Part shown: positions 1 through 7,000 of the stretch, one piece after another
How positions within the stretch are numbered: the stretch's first letter is position 1
Layout of the letters: each line of letters begins with the position of its first letter
DNA from: an uncultured Kineosporia sp.
GTDB taxonomy: Bacteria > Actinomycetota > Actinomycetes > Actinomycetales > Kineosporiaceae
Length of the DNA: 7,473 bases
Direction: 5' to 3'
NCBI GenBank assembly: GCA_937859855.1
Contig: CALMAR010000363.1
Span: 1 to 7,473, forward strand
Made by a program: the position numbers and the translations under genes
Notes under the pieces: generated by a model
What the model was told of the DNA's origin: nothing
Seen by the model: only the letters and a program-made list of their open reading frames with translations
Databases searched by the model: none

Positions 1-705
1 GCCGCCTTCGGTGACGATCCGGCCGCCGACGAACAGGTGCAGGAAGGCGGGCCTGATGTAGCGCAGGATCCGGGTGTTGTGGGTGATCAGCAAGACGCCG
101 GTATCCGTGCTCTCGCGGACCCGGTTGACTCCCTCCGAAACCACCTTCAGCGCATCCACGTCCAGGCCCGAGTCGGTCTCGTCGAGCACCGCGATCCGTG
201 GCCGGAGCAGCTCCATCTGGAGAATCTCGTGCCGCTTCTTCTCCCCCCCGGAGAAGCCCTCGTTCACGTTCCGATCAGCGAAGGCCGGGTCGATGCGGAG
301 GCCATCCATCGCGCCGCGGACGTCCTTGACCCAGTTCCGCAGGCTCGGCGCCTGTCCATCGATCGCGGTCTTGGCGGTGCGCAGAAAGTTGGACACGGTC
401 ACGCCCGGCACCTCGACCGGGTACTGCATGGCCAGGAACAGCCCGGCCCGGGCTCGTTCGTCCACGGTCATTGACAACAGGTCCTGGCCGTCCAGAGTGA
501 CTGTGCCAGAAGTGATCCGGTACTTCGGGTGACCAGCGATCGAGTAGGCCAGAGTGGACTTGCCGGAGCCGTTCGGACCCATGATCGCGTGCGTCTCGCC
601 CGACCGGACGGTCAGGTCGACGCCGCGCAGGATCTCCCGCACACCCTGCTCGGCCTTGTCGTCAGCCACGCTGACGTGCAGATCCCGGATTTCCAGAGTT
701 GACAT
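1..705 (-). CDS. sufC: SufC, Fe-S cluster assembly ATPase (3' end cut by window edge)
   Basis: ABC-type ATPase of the cytosolic SufBC2D complex. ATP binding and hydrolysis by the SufC dimer drives the change in SufB-SufD that opens the site where Fe-S clusters form. It is not a membrane transporter subunit. The 235 residues seen hold the Walker A motif GPNGSGKS (43-50), a Q-loop at Q94 (MQYP), the SufC-type signature SGGEKKR (152-158), Walker B with D-loop VLDETDSGLDVDAL (173-186) and the switch histidine H209 (ITHN). LDETDSGLD in place of the LDEPT of transporters is typical of SufC. The ATG start lies one base after the Rieske stop (TGACATG) and has an AAGGAG ribosome site 7 nt upstream. 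The frame is open at base 1, and comparison with usual SufC length (about 250-260 aa) suggests 15-25 residues are missing. A run of seven C at 243-249 lies in the signature codons, but the frame is intact. Confidence 0.96.
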   Translation of the reverse strand, partial: MSTLEIRDLHVSVADDKAEQGVREILRGVDLTVRSGETHAIMGPNGSGKSTLAYSIAGHPKYRITSGTVTLDGQDLLSMTVDERARAGLFLAMQYPVEVPGVTVSNFLRTAKTAIDGQAPSLRNWVKDVRGAMDGLRIDPAFADRNVNEGFSGGEKKRHEILQMELLRPRIAVLDETDSGLDVDALKVVSEGVNRVRESTDTGVLLITHNTRILRYIRPAFLHLFVGGRIVTEGG

Positions 706-706
706 G

Positions 707-1066
707 TCAGTTCTCCTTGGCGAGCCGCTGAGCGTTCTGCTCGCCGATCGTGATGCTGGTGTCGACAAAGACGTCGTCGCCGTCAACGGTGATCGGATAC
801 ACATCGATCGGTGAGATGGCCGGCAGGCCGGTTGGCTCGCCGGTGCGCAGGTCGAAACGTGAACCGTGCAGCCAGCATTCGATCGTGCAGCCATCCACCT
901 CCCCTTCGGACAGCGACACCATGGCGTGCGAGCAGGTGTCGTCGATCGCGTGCAGGCCGCCCTCGTTGTCCCGGACGATGGCCAGCATCTCGCCGCCCGC
1001 GTACATCCGCACGGCTTCGCCCGCCTCCGGCAGGTCGCTGATGCCGCACACACGCTCGTTGCTCAT
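707..1066 (-). CDS. Rieske [2Fe-2S] ferredoxin encoded in the SUF operon
   Basis: Small soluble Rieske-type ferredoxin of 119 aa, of the kind annotated as non-heme iron oxygenase ferredoxin subunit (BphA3/NdoA-like). The cluster ligands are C45-x-H47 and C64-x2-H67, separated by 16 residues (the CSH and CWLHGS boxes), with the usual surrounding beta-sheet pattern. There is no signal peptide or membrane segment. Family knowledge: such proteins carry one electron through a high-potential [2Fe-2S] centre. No oxygenase is encoded nearby. The gene sits between sufD and sufC, as in Streptomyces and several other actinobacteria, so a role in electron supply to Fe-S assembly, or as an early cluster acceptor, is an inference from position only. 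The ATG at 1066 is chosen because an upstream ATG at 1080 is followed directly by a stop in its frame. The ribosome site is weak (GTGAG), and the gap to the sufD stop is 25 bp. Confidence 0.92.
   Translation of the reverse strand: MSNERVCGISDLPEAGEAVRMYAGGEMLAIVRDNEGGLHAIDDTCSHAMVSLSEGEVDGCTIECWLHGSRFDLRTGEPTGLPAISPIDVYPITVDGDDVFVDTSITIGEQNAQRLAKEN
713..718 (-). promoter_or_regulatory. Ribosome binding site of sufC
   Basis: AAGGAG on the minus strand, 7 nt before the sufC ATG. It lies inside the last codons of the Rieske gene, so translation of the two is probably coupled, and it fixes the sufC start at 705. Confidence 0.75.
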
Positions 1067-1091
1067 CTGATCTCACTCATCCGCCGGCTCA

Positions 1092-2219
1092 TCAATGGGT
1101 CTCCAGCTCACGGTCGACCGCAGCCAACAGCCGGTCGGCCACACCCGGCACCCGTATCCGCTGGATCAGATCGGCGAAGAAGCCGCGAACCACCAGCCGC
1201 CGGGCTTCGGCCTCAGGAATGCCGCGGGCTTGCAGGTAGAACAACTGCTCATCATCGAACCGGCCGGTGGCGCTGGCGTGACCGGCGCCCAGGATCTCAC
1301 CAGTCTCGATCTCCAGATTCGGCACCGAGTCGGCCCGGGCGCCGTCGGTGAGGATCAGATTCCGGTTCAGCTCATAGGTGTCGGTGCCTTCAGCACCAGC
1401 CCGGATCAGCACGTCGCCGACCCAGACGGTATGCGCGTTCTCACCCTGCAGCGCGCCCTTGTAGGTGACGTTGCTGCGGCAGTGCGGGGCGGAGTGGTCG
1501 ACGAACAAGCGATGCTCCAGGTGCTGGCCGGCATCGGCGATGTACATCCCATTCAGGTCGGCGCTGCCCCCCGGGCCGGTGAACTCGACCGTCTCGGTCA
1601 CCCGGACCAGGTCTCCGCCCAGGCTGGCCTGGGTGGAGGTCAGCCTGGCGTCCCGGCCGATCCGGATGCCGACGTGCTGCAGGTGCACCGCGGTGTCGTC
1701 CCAGGACTGGACGCCGACCAGTTCGAGCTGGGCACCATCACCGATCAGCACCGACAGCGCAGCCGCGTACCGGGCCGAGCCGGTGTGCTCCAGCACCACG
1801 GTGGCCCGGGCACCGGCGCCCACGTCGATGATCACGTGACCCCAGACCGGCTGGTCGCCGTCGCCGGTCAGCTTGATCATGACCGGTTCGGTCAGCTGCG
1901 CCTCGGGGTCGATGGAGACCATCACGGCGCCGTCGCTGTTGGCCACGCTGAGTGCACCGGCCCGATCGATGGGAGCCGGGACCTCGCGCAGCAGCGGGTC
2001 GTCCGCGGCCACCGCAACCAGGTCGGCCCCGACCGGGAGCTCGGTGTCCCAGCGCAGATGGGCCGGCGACGGCTCGCCGGTGAGCAGGCCCTGCAGCCGG
2101 TCCAGCGGCGTGAAGCGCCAGTCCTCCTCCCGCCCGGTCGGCATCGGGAAGTCCTCGACGTCGAAACTGGACCGATGGAGCTGAACCGGGCCGCCCTCGA
2201 CCGCGTTGGTCAGGCTCAA
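1092..2219 (-). CDS. sufD: SufD, Fe-S cluster assembly scaffold subunit
   Basis: Paralogue and partner of SufB in the cytosolic SufBC2D scaffold. The 375 residues carry an N-terminal region with the EEDWRFTPL box (31-39), a long right-handed beta-helix core and a helical C-terminus that binds SufC. The strongest motif is GAGHASATG (311-319) followed by [13 protein letters not shown] (322-334). H314 corresponds to E. coli SufD His360, which with a SufB cysteine forms the proposed cluster-building site. The cysteine two residues before that histidine in E. coli is alanine here (A312), which I believe is also the usual actinobacterial form. The start is a TTG whose last two bases overlap the sufB TGA stop (TTGA). 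It is supported by a strong GGAAGGAG site 7 nt upstream, and the next in-frame ATG would be residue 26, inside the conserved N-terminal part. Length is within the normal range. Confidence 0.95.
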   Translation of the reverse strand: MSLTNAVEGGPVQLHRSSFDVEDFPMPTGREEDWRFTPLDRLQGLLTGEPSPAHLRWDTELPVGADLVAVAADDPLLREVPAPIDRAGALSVANSDGAVMVSIDPEAQLTEPVMIKLTGDGDQPVWGHVIIDVGAGARATVVLEHTGSARYAAALSVLIGDGAQLELVGVQSWDDTAVHLQHVGIRIGRDARLTSTQASLGGDLVRVTETVEFTGPGGSADLNGMYIADAGQHLEHRLFVDHSAPHCRSNVTYKGALQGENAHTVWVGDVLIRAGAEGTDTYELNRNLILTDGARADSVPNLEIETGEILGAGHASATGRFDDEQLFYLQARGIPEAEARRLVVRGFFADLIQRIRVPGVADRLLAAVDRELETH

Positions 2220-3628
2220 CCCACGGCTCCTTCCATCTGCAGCTCAATGAGGCGGTTGAGTTCGAGCGCGTACTCCATCGGCAGCTCCCGGGCGATCGGC
2301 TCGATGAAGCCACGCACGATCATCGCCATGGCCTCCTCCTCGGTCAGCCCGCGGGACATCAGGTAGAACAGCTGGTCCTCGCTGACCTTGGAGACGGTCG
2401 CCTCGTGCCCCATCGCGACGTCGTCCTCGCGGACATCGACATAGGGGTAGGTGTCCGAGCGGCTGATGGTGTCGACCAGCAGCGCGTCGCAGCGCACGGT
2501 GGACGCCGAGTGGTGGGCGCCCTCGAGGATCTGGACCAGGCCGCGATAGCTGGTCCGGCCCCCGCCCCGGGCGACCGACTTGGACACCACGGACGACGAC
2601 GTGTGCGGCGCCGCGTGCACCATCTTGGAGCCGGCGTCCTGGTGCTGGCCCTCGCCGGCGAACGCGATCGACAGGGTCTCGCCCTTGGCGTGCTCGCCGA
2701 GCAGGTACACGGCCGGGTACTTCATCGTGACCTTGGAGCCGATGTTGCCGTCGATCCACTCCATGGTGGCGCCCTGGCCGGCGGTGGCTCGCTTGGTGAC
2801 CAGATTGTAGACGTTGTTCGACCAGTTCTGGATGGTCGTGTACCGGACCCGGGCGTCCTTCTTCACGATGATCTCGACCACCGCTGAGTGCAGCGAATCG
2901 CTGGAGTAGATCGGCGCGGTGCAGCCCTCGACGTAGTGCACGTAGGAGCCTTCATCGGCGATGATCAGGGTCCGCTCGAACTGGCCCATGTTCTCGGTGT
3001 TGATCCGGAAGTAGGCCTGCAACGGGATCTCCACGTGCACGCCCTTGGGCACGTAGATGAACGAGCCGCCGGACCAGACCGCGGTGTTGAGCGAGGCGAA
3101 CTTGTTGTCGCCCACCGGGATCACCGATCCGAAGTACTCCTTGAACAGTTCCGGATGCTCGCGCAGGCCGGTGTCGGTGTCCATGAAGATGACGCCCTGC
3201 TTCTCCAGCGTCTCGTTGATCTGGTGGTAGACCACCTCTGACTCGTACTGGGCGGCCACGCCGGACACCAGGCGCTGCTTCTCCGCCTCGGGGATGCCCA
3301 GCCGGTCGTAGGTGTTCCGAATGTCCGCGGGCAGGTCGTCCCAGCTCGTGGCCTGCTTCTCGGTCGACCGGACGAAGTACTTGATGTTGTTGAAGTCGAT
3401 GCCGGACAGGTCCGAACCCCAGGCCGGCATCGGCTTGCGGCCGAACAGCCGCAGGCCCTTGAGCCGCAGGTTCAGCATCCATTCGGGCTCGTTCTTCTTG
3501 GCCGAGATGTCCCGCACCACGGCCTCGGACAGCCCGCGGCGGGCGGACGCCCCAGCGGTGTCGGAGTCGGCCCAGCCGTATTCGTACCGGCCGATGCCCT
3601 CCAGCTCAGGATGCGACACGGTGCTCAT
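2216..3628 (-). CDS. sufB: SufB, Fe-S cluster assembly scaffold subunit
   Basis: Core scaffold of the SufBC2D complex, which receives persulfide sulfur (from SufS via SufU in Gram-positive bacteria) and assembles clusters at the SufB-SufD interface. Length is 470 aa. Key residues by alignment with E. coli SufB from memory: C236 in VEGCTAP (E. coli C254, sulfur entry), C380 in VRCDALL (C405) and E409 in GHEATVSK (E434). C380 and E409 are 29 residues apart, the same spacing as in E. coli. The C-terminal box [13 protein letters not shown] (416-428) is the SufB/SufD family hallmark. No intein is present, unlike many mycobacterial SufB proteins. The ATG at 3628 is chosen because [19 protein letters not shown] is a typical N-terminus and GGAAGGA lies 7 nt upstream. 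The same frame stays open to 4159, but that extension reads sufR out of frame. The first 23 bp overlap the end of sufR. Confidence 0.97.
   Translation of the reverse strand: MSTVSHPELEGIGRYEYGWADSDTAGASARRGLSEAVVRDISAKKNEPEWMLNLRLKGLRLFGRKPMPAWGSDLSGIDFNNIKYFVRSTEKQATSWDDLPADIRNTYDRLGIPEAEKQRLVSGVAAQYESEVVYHQINETLEKQGVIFMDTDTGLREHPELFKEYFGSVIPVGDNKFASLNTAVWSGGSFIYVPKGVHVEIPLQAYFRINTENMGQFERTLIIADEGSYVHYVEGCTAPIYSSDSLHSAVVEIIVKKDARVRYTTIQNWSNNVYNLVTKRATAGQGATMEWIDGNIGSKVTMKYPAVYLLGEHAKGETLSIAFAGEGQHQDAGSKMVHAAPHTSSSVVSKSVARGGGRTSYRGLVQILEGAHHSASTVRCDALLVDTISRSDTYPYVDVREDDVAMGHEATVSKVSEDQLFYLMSRGLTEEEAMAMIVRGFIEPIARELPMEYALELNRLIELQMEGAVG
2227..2234 (-). promoter_or_regulatory. Ribosome binding site supporting the TTG start of sufD
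   Basis: GGAAGGAG on the minus strand, 7 nt before TTG at 2219, located inside the last codons of sufB. It decides the start: no ATG or GTG lies at a suitable distance in the sufD frame. Confidence 0.75.
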
Positions 3629-4418
3629 CGGCGGTCCTTCCGGGTTCTGCTCGTCGGTCTGATCGGTCTGATCGGTCTGATCGGTCTGATCGGCCTGATC
3701 GATCTGGGTCAACATCGGGGTCGATACCCTTGGGCCGGATCGGCCCAGGTGGAACGTGGGTGGTGCAGACGTGCTCGCCGTGCGCCAGCGTGGCCAGCCG
3801 CTGAACGTGGACCCCGAGCAGGGCGGAGAAGGCCTGGGTCTCGGCCTCGCACAGTTGCGGGAACTCCGCCGCAACCTGCTGGATCGGGCAGTGCCCCTGA
3901 CACAACTGCGTGCCCGGCTGCACCCCCGGCGCCTGCTGCGCCGGGCTGGGCATCGGCCGCACACTGGACGCATAACCATCAGCGGTGAGCACCGTGGCCA
4001 GGGCGGCAGCGCGCTGATGGGGATCGGCGCCGATCGCTCGTACCGCTGGACCGTATCGTGAGACCAGCCGGGACGCGCGCACGGCGGCGAATGCCTCCAC
4101 CGCCTGGGAACCTCCGGTCTCGGCCAGAAATTCCAGCATCTGAGCCGCCAGATCGTCATAGGCGCTGGTCATCAGGTTGTGTCCGTGCGCAGTCAGCACG
4201 TAACGCCGAGCCGGGCGGCCGCGCCCGCGCCGGCTGGCCTCCGGCACCTCGTGCGCCACGATCGCGCCCTGATCGCTGAGCCCGTCCAGGTGGCGGCGAA
4301 CAGCGGCCGGAGTCAGGCCCAGGGTTCGCCCCAGTTCGGAGGCGCTGACCGGCCCGCGCTGCAGGATCTCCCGGCAGACCCGGTCGCGGGTCGGCTGATC
4401 GATCGGCACGAATTTCAC
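3606..4418 (-). CDS. sufR: SufR, Fe-S dependent HTH transcriptional repressor of the SUF operon
   Basis: DNA-binding regulator that, in the families studied, carries an Fe-S cluster and represses suf genes when clusters are plentiful. Length is 270 aa. Residues 11-56 form a winged helix-turn-helix ([20 protein letters not shown], 25-44), with a basic wing [14 protein letters not shown] (63-76). The C-terminal half holds the cluster-binding cysteines C173-x3-C177 (CQGHCPI), C190 (PQLCEAE) and C218 (HVCTTH). Their spacing agrees with what I recall of mycobacterial SufR. Residues after about 222 form a proline-rich and then (RSD)n low-complexity tail made by a 9-bp tandem repeat, which I infer is not part of the folded protein. 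The start is GTG at 4418. There is no Shine-Dalgarno site, and the promoter position suggests a leaderless message. Two ATG codons just upstream (4426 and 4423) run straight into TAG. It is the first gene of the operon and overlaps sufB by 23 bp. Confidence 0.93.
   Translation of the reverse strand: MKFVPIDQPTRDRVCREILQRGPVSASELGRTLGLTPAAVRRHLDGLSDQGAIVAHEVPEASRRGRGRPARRYVLTAHGHNLMTSAYDDLAAQMLEFLAETGGSQAVEAFAAVRASRLVSRYGPAVRAIGADPHQRAAALATVLTADGYASSVRPMPSPAQQAPGVQPGTQLCQGHCPIQQVAAEFPQLCEAETQAFSALLGVHVQRLATLAHGEHVCTTHVPPGPIRPKGIDPDVDPDRSGRSDRSDRSDRSDRRAEPGRTADEHRVAS
3634..3641 (-). promoter_or_regulatory. Ribosome binding site of sufB
   Basis: GGAAGGAC on the minus strand, with the AAGGA core 7 nt before the ATG at 3628. 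It lies inside the sufR coding region and fixes the sufB start well downstream of the longest possible reading frame. Confidence 0.75.
3652..3705. repeat. 9-bp tandem repeat, six units, in the 3' end of sufR
   Basis: Six consecutive 9-bp units on the plus strand, consensus GATCGGTCT. Units at 3661, 3670 and 3679 are identical, 3688 and 3697 each have one change, and 3652 has two. On the coding (minus) strand they give the RSD repeat of the SufR tail. Because 9 is a multiple of 3, gain or loss of a unit would keep the SufR frame. The array ends 24 bp upstream of the sufB ATG and just outside its ribosome site. Confidence 0.9.
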
Positions 4419-4435
4419 TACATCATTGTGACGTT
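4411..4435. promoter_or_regulatory. Candidate SufR operator (imperfect inverted repeat)
   Basis: TCAC (4415-4418), nine bases, then GTGA (4428-4431), with further matching AA (4411-4412) and TT (4434-4435) at the same centre (4423). The element covers the predicted -10 hexamer, the inferred start point and the GTG codon of sufR, which is the expected place for an autorepressor. It is short and imperfect, and I have not matched it to a proven SufR site. Confidence 0.35.
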
Positions 4436-4453
4436 ATTCGCTGTCCGGCTCAA
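4425..4453 (-). promoter_or_regulatory. Predicted sigma-70 type promoter of sufR and the SUF operon
   Basis: On the minus strand, TTGAGC (4453-4448) is followed after exactly 17 bp by CACAAT (4430-4425). Each hexamer matches its consensus at four of six positions. Transcription starting 7 nt after the -10 would begin at base 4418, the G of the sufR GTG codon. That explains the lack of a ribosome site, since leaderless messages are common in actinobacteria. This is a prediction from pattern only. Confidence 0.5.
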
Positions 4454-4498
4454 GCTGACCGATGCCGGGCCGGGGGCCGTGCCTTGGTGGTGAACAAT

Positions 4499-5437
4499 GT
4501 GGCCGTGAGTTCGGAGTCCGGTGCCGCCGCGGTCCAGGTGCATGGACTGATCAAGCGTTATGGCCAGGCCACCGCCGTGGCTGGAGCCACTTTCAGCGCC
4601 GCGGCCGGGGCGATCACCGCGGTGCTGGGCCCCAATGGGGCCGGCAAGACGTCGACGGTGGAGGTATGTGAGGGCCTGCGCCGGGCCGACGGAGGCAGCG
4701 TGCGGGTGCTGGGCCGGGATCCGATCAGGGACGGAGCCTGGCTTCGCCCCCGGGTCGGGGTGATGTTGCAGGACGGCGGACTGCCTGCCGCGGCCCGGGC
4801 TGGCGACCTCCTGGAGCTGGTCGCCGCCATGTATGGCCGGCCGCGGCCGCCTGCCGAGCTGCTCGACCTGTTGGGCCTGACCGGCCAGGCCCGGACCCCG
4901 GTGCGCAGGCTCAGTGGCGGTGAGCGGCAACGGCTGGCGCTGGCTATCGCCCTCGTGGGCCGGCCTCAGGTGGCGTTCCTGGACGAACCCACGGCCGGTC
5001 TCGATCCGCAGGCCCGGCAGATCGTCTGGCAGCTGATCACCGGGCTGCGCGATGAGGGCGTGGCCGTCGTGCTCACCACGCATCTGCTGGACGAGGCCGA
5101 GCGGCTGGCCGGCCATGTGGTTCTGATGGCCGCAGGCCGGGTGGTGATCCAGGGCACGCCCGCGGAACTGACCGGCGACAGCGGGCACACGCTGAGCTTC
5201 GGGGCCCGGCCCGGCCTTGACTTGGCTGAGCTGGTGGCGGTGCTCCCGTCCTCCGCCGGAGTGACCGAACCCCGCCCGGGGCGCTACGTGGTTCGCGGTG
5301 CCCCGGGGACCGGTGGGCTCAGCCCAGCCGACGTCGCTGCGGTCACCGCATGGTGCGCCGGACAGAACGTGATGCCGGAAGGCCTCAGCCTGGGCCGGCG
5401 GTCTCTGGAAGACGTTTTCCTGGAGCTGGCTTCATGA
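4499..5437 (+). CDS. ABC transporter ATP-binding protein (drug/polymer exporter type)
   Basis: Cytoplasmic ATPase of a two-component ABC-2 exporter. Counting from GTG 4499 (312 aa): Walker A GPNGAGKTS (44-52), Q-loop Q91 (MLQDGG), signature LSGGERQR (138-145), Walker B VAFLDEP (158-164) with D-loop AGLD and switch histidine H195 (TTHLLDEAE). A C-terminal domain of about 100 residues ends with SLEDVFLEL, a common ending of DrrA/CcmA-like ATPases. Substrate cannot be read from the sequence. The start is unsure: TTG 4484 and GTG 4487, 4490, 4499 and 4505 are all in frame. I prefer 4499 because GGTGG lies 8 nt upstream. The gene is divergent from sufR with under 90 bp between them, and no clear promoter of its own is visible. 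The pair sufR/ABC exporter is a conserved neighbourhood in actinobacteria (compare mycobacterial Rv1458c beside the suf cluster), but no functional link has been read here. Confidence 0.9.
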   Translation: MAVSSESGAAAVQVHGLIKRYGQATAVAGATFSAAAGAITAVLGPNGAGKTSTVEVCEGLRRADGGSVRVLGRDPIRDGAWLRPRVGVMLQDGGLPAAARAGDLLELVAAMYGRPRPPAELLDLLGLTGQARTPVRRLSGGERQRLALAIALVGRPQVAFLDEPTAGLDPQARQIVWQLITGLRDEGVAVVLTTHLLDEAERLAGHVVLMAAGRVVIQGTPAELTGDSGHTLSFGARPGLDLAELVAVLPSSAGVTEPRPGRYVVRGAPGTGGLSPADVAAVTAWCAGQNVMPEGLSLGRRSLEDVFLELAS

Positions 5438-6240
5438 CAGCTTCCGGGATCGGGGCGCCCGCAGGGGTGTCGGCGCGATCCGCTGGACCCGCGGCGACTG
5501 CGGGCACGGCGGCTCCACTGACTCGCCGGGTGCTGGCCCAGGCCCGCTTCGACCTGAGGAACATGCTCCGCAACGGAGAGCAGCTGCTGCTGACGGTGAT
5601 CCTCCCGCTGCTGATCCTGATCGGCCTGGCCCGATCGTCGGTGGTCGATCTTGGCTCTGGCTCCCGAAGCGATCTGGCCACGACCGGAGTGCTGGCCCTG
5701 GCTCTGGTGTCGACCTCGTTCACCGGTCAGGCGATCGGCACCGGGTTCGACCGGCGGGCCGGTCTGCTGCGATTGCTGGGGACGACGCCGCTGGGCCGGG
5801 GCGGCCTGGTAGCCGGGCGGGTGCTGGCCATCCTGATCATCGAGGCCGGACAGGTGGTCCTGCTCGGCGGGGCTGGTGTGATTCTCGGCTGGCAGCCGGA
5901 TGCGGCTGGGCTGCTGCCCGCACTGCTGGCGGGAATTCTGGGCACCACGGTGTTCACCGCCCTGGGTCTGCTGCTGGCTGGCACCCTCCGGGCGGAAGCG
6001 GTTCTCGCGGCGGCGAACCTGATCTGGGTGTTGCTGCTGACCGGAGGCGGGCTCGTGCTGGCCGCGCATCGGCTGGGCCCGGCTGGTCCGATCGTGGATG
6101 TGCTGCCCTCGGCCGCGCTGGGCGACGCTCTGCGAACTGCCCTGATCGGCGGTGAATGGCCCTGGCCGGAGCTGGCCGTGCTGGCTGCCTGGGCCGTGAG
6201 CGCCGTCGCTGCCGTTGTCCGCTGGTTCCGGTGGACCTGA
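5434..6240 (+). CDS. ABC-2 type transporter permease
   Basis: Membrane subunit partnering the upstream ATPase. The 268 residues begin with a polar Ala/Gly/Ser-rich N-terminus (1-30) and an amphipathic stretch. Six likely membrane segments follow at about 51-66, 82-100, 129-152, 158-182, 187-210 and 246-264. The loop with FDRRAGLLRLLGTTPLGR (105-122) matches the coupling region typical of ABC-2 permeases. The ATG at 5434 overlaps the ATPase stop as ATGA, with GGAG 8 nt upstream, so the two are translationally coupled. The same frame is open upstream to 5350, but that part lies inside the ATPase gene and is not used. Substrate is unknown. In relatives this exporter often stands near heme A synthase genes, which hints at but does not prove a link with heme or respiration. 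Confidence 0.9.
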   Translation: MTASGIGAPAGVSARSAGPAATAGTAAPLTRRVLAQARFDLRNMLRNGEQLLLTVILPLLILIGLARSSVVDLGSGSRSDLATTGVLALALVSTSFTGQAIGTGFDRRAGLLRLLGTTPLGRGGLVAGRVLAILIIEAGQVVLLGGAGVILGWQPDAAGLLPALLAGILGTTVFTALGLLLAGTLRAEAVLAAANLIWVLLLTGGGLVLAAHRLGPAGPIVDVLPSAALGDALRTALIGGEWPWPELAVLAAWAVSAVAAVVRWFRWT

Positions 6241-6418
6241 CCCTGAGCTGCCTGACTGGTCCGCCGCCGACCCGCGCCGCTGGGCCAGGTCACTCTGAGC
6301 TGAGCGAAGAGCCACAGCCGTAGAGTCGACGAGTACTGTGCGTAGCTGGCAGTGCGGAGACTCATCCCAGCTCCGGGTGGAAGAACCCGGCGGTTCCGGC
6401 GACGACGAGAGGCGTGAC
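6241..6418. other. Intergenic region before the sigma factor gene
   Basis: About 178 bp without a convincing gene. I see no strong rho-independent terminator after the permease. TAGAGT at 6321-6326 fits the TANNNT form of a -10 hexamer, but no good -35 stands 16-18 bp upstream, and no clear ECF-type GGAAC/CGTC pair is visible. The sigma factor frame is open from GTG 6338, so its 5' end may extend into this region. Confidence 0.4.
6407..6412 (+). promoter_or_regulatory. Ribosome binding site favouring the GTG 6419 start of the sigma factor
   Basis: GAGAGG, 6 nt before GTG at 6419. The other in-frame starts, GTG 6338 and GTG 6377, have no comparable site. Confidence 0.5.
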
Positions 6419-7000
6419 GTGACCGGCTCGAGCGAGGCCGGCAGCGAGCCCGAGGGCAGCGCTGGCGAGCAGGTCCTCGCTGAGCTGTTTGCGGCTGGGG
6501 ACGAACGGGCGCTGGCCTGGGCCTACGAGCGGTGGGCCGGTCTGGTGTACGGCTTGGCGGCCCGGGCTCTGGGATCGGGTACGGACGCCGAGGACGTCAC
6601 CCAGCAGGTCTTCATCTCGGCCTGGACCGGCCGCGCTGGGTTCCGTCCTGGCCGCGGCAGTCTCGGAGCATGGATCGTGGGCATCACCCGGCACCGGATC
6701 GCCGATGCACTGAGCCGAATCCGGCGCGAGCAGCGACTGCGGGAGGCGCTGGCCGAGCTGGCCCGGGCCGCACCGGAGGAAGCCGGGTCCGACACCACGA
6801 GCCGGGTGGTCCTGCTGACAGAACTGGCCCACTTCGATCAGCCGCAGCGGCGAATCATGGAACTGGCCTTCTTCGACGACCTGACCCACACCCAGATCGC
6901 CGAACGCACCGGACTTCCGCTCGGCACCGTGAAGAGCCACATCCGGCGCAGCTTGCAGCGCCTCAGGGCCCGGTTGGAGGTGGACGATGTCGCACTGTGA
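6419..7000 (+). CDS. ECF-type RNA polymerase sigma factor
   Basis: Alternative sigma factor of the extracytoplasmic function group with only regions 2 and 4. From GTG 6419 it has 193 aa. Region 2 is about 20-103, with DAEDVTQQVFISAW (56-69) as the region 2.2 core polymerase contact and GSLGAWIVGITRHRIADALSR (80-100) as regions 2.3-2.4 for -10 recognition. Region 4 is about 138-187, with LTHTQIAERTGLPLGTVKSHIRRSLQRLR as the region 4.2 helix-turn-helix for -35 recognition. A linker rich in Ala and Glu joins them. No extra C-terminal domain is present. Starting at GTG 6338 would add 27 polar residues with no family support. The next gene encodes an anti-sigma factor overlapping by 14 bp, so activity is most likely controlled by sequestration. 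The inducing signal cannot be told from the sequence. It resembles the SigK/SigL-like group, but I do not assign a name. Confidence 0.9.
   Translation: MTGSSEAGSEPEGSAGEQVLAELFAAGDERALAWAYERWAGLVYGLAARALGSGTDAEDVTQQVFISAWTGRAGFRPGRGSLGAWIVGITRHRIADALSRIRREQRLREALAELARAAPEEAGSDTTSRVVLLTELAHFDQPQRRIMELAFFDDLTHTQIAERTGLPLGTVKSHIRRSLQRLRARLEVDDVAL

Noticed and set aside
243..249. Possible frameshift at a run of seven C in sufC
   Set aside because: The reading frame continues through the signature motif and Walker B without a break, so no frameshift is present.
1095..2366. 423-residue open frame on the plus strand
   Set aside because: It is antisense to sufD and the end of sufB, a common shadow in GC-rich DNA, with no recognisable domain.
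3652..3705. CRISPR-like array
   Set aside because: Units are 9 bp and directly adjacent with no spacers, and they lie in a coding region.
3629..4159. Upstream extension of the sufB frame to give a 647-residue protein
   Set aside because: The added part reads the sufR gene in another frame, has low-complexity Arg/Ser/Pro composition and no family similarity. The sufB ATG at 3628 has a good ribosome site.
5350..5433. Upstream extension of the permease
   Set aside because: It lies inside the ATPase gene in another frame. The ATGA overlap with GGAG upstream is the better start.
5284..6315. 343-residue open frame on the minus strand
   Set aside because: It is antisense to the permease and very rich in Gln, Arg, Ser and Gly, typical of a shadow frame. 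The plus-strand permease has clear membrane segments.
6241..6337. Terminator or small RNA after the permease
   Set aside because: Only short imperfect complementarity (such as CTCT...AGAG around 6293-6311) and no T-tract; not enough to call.
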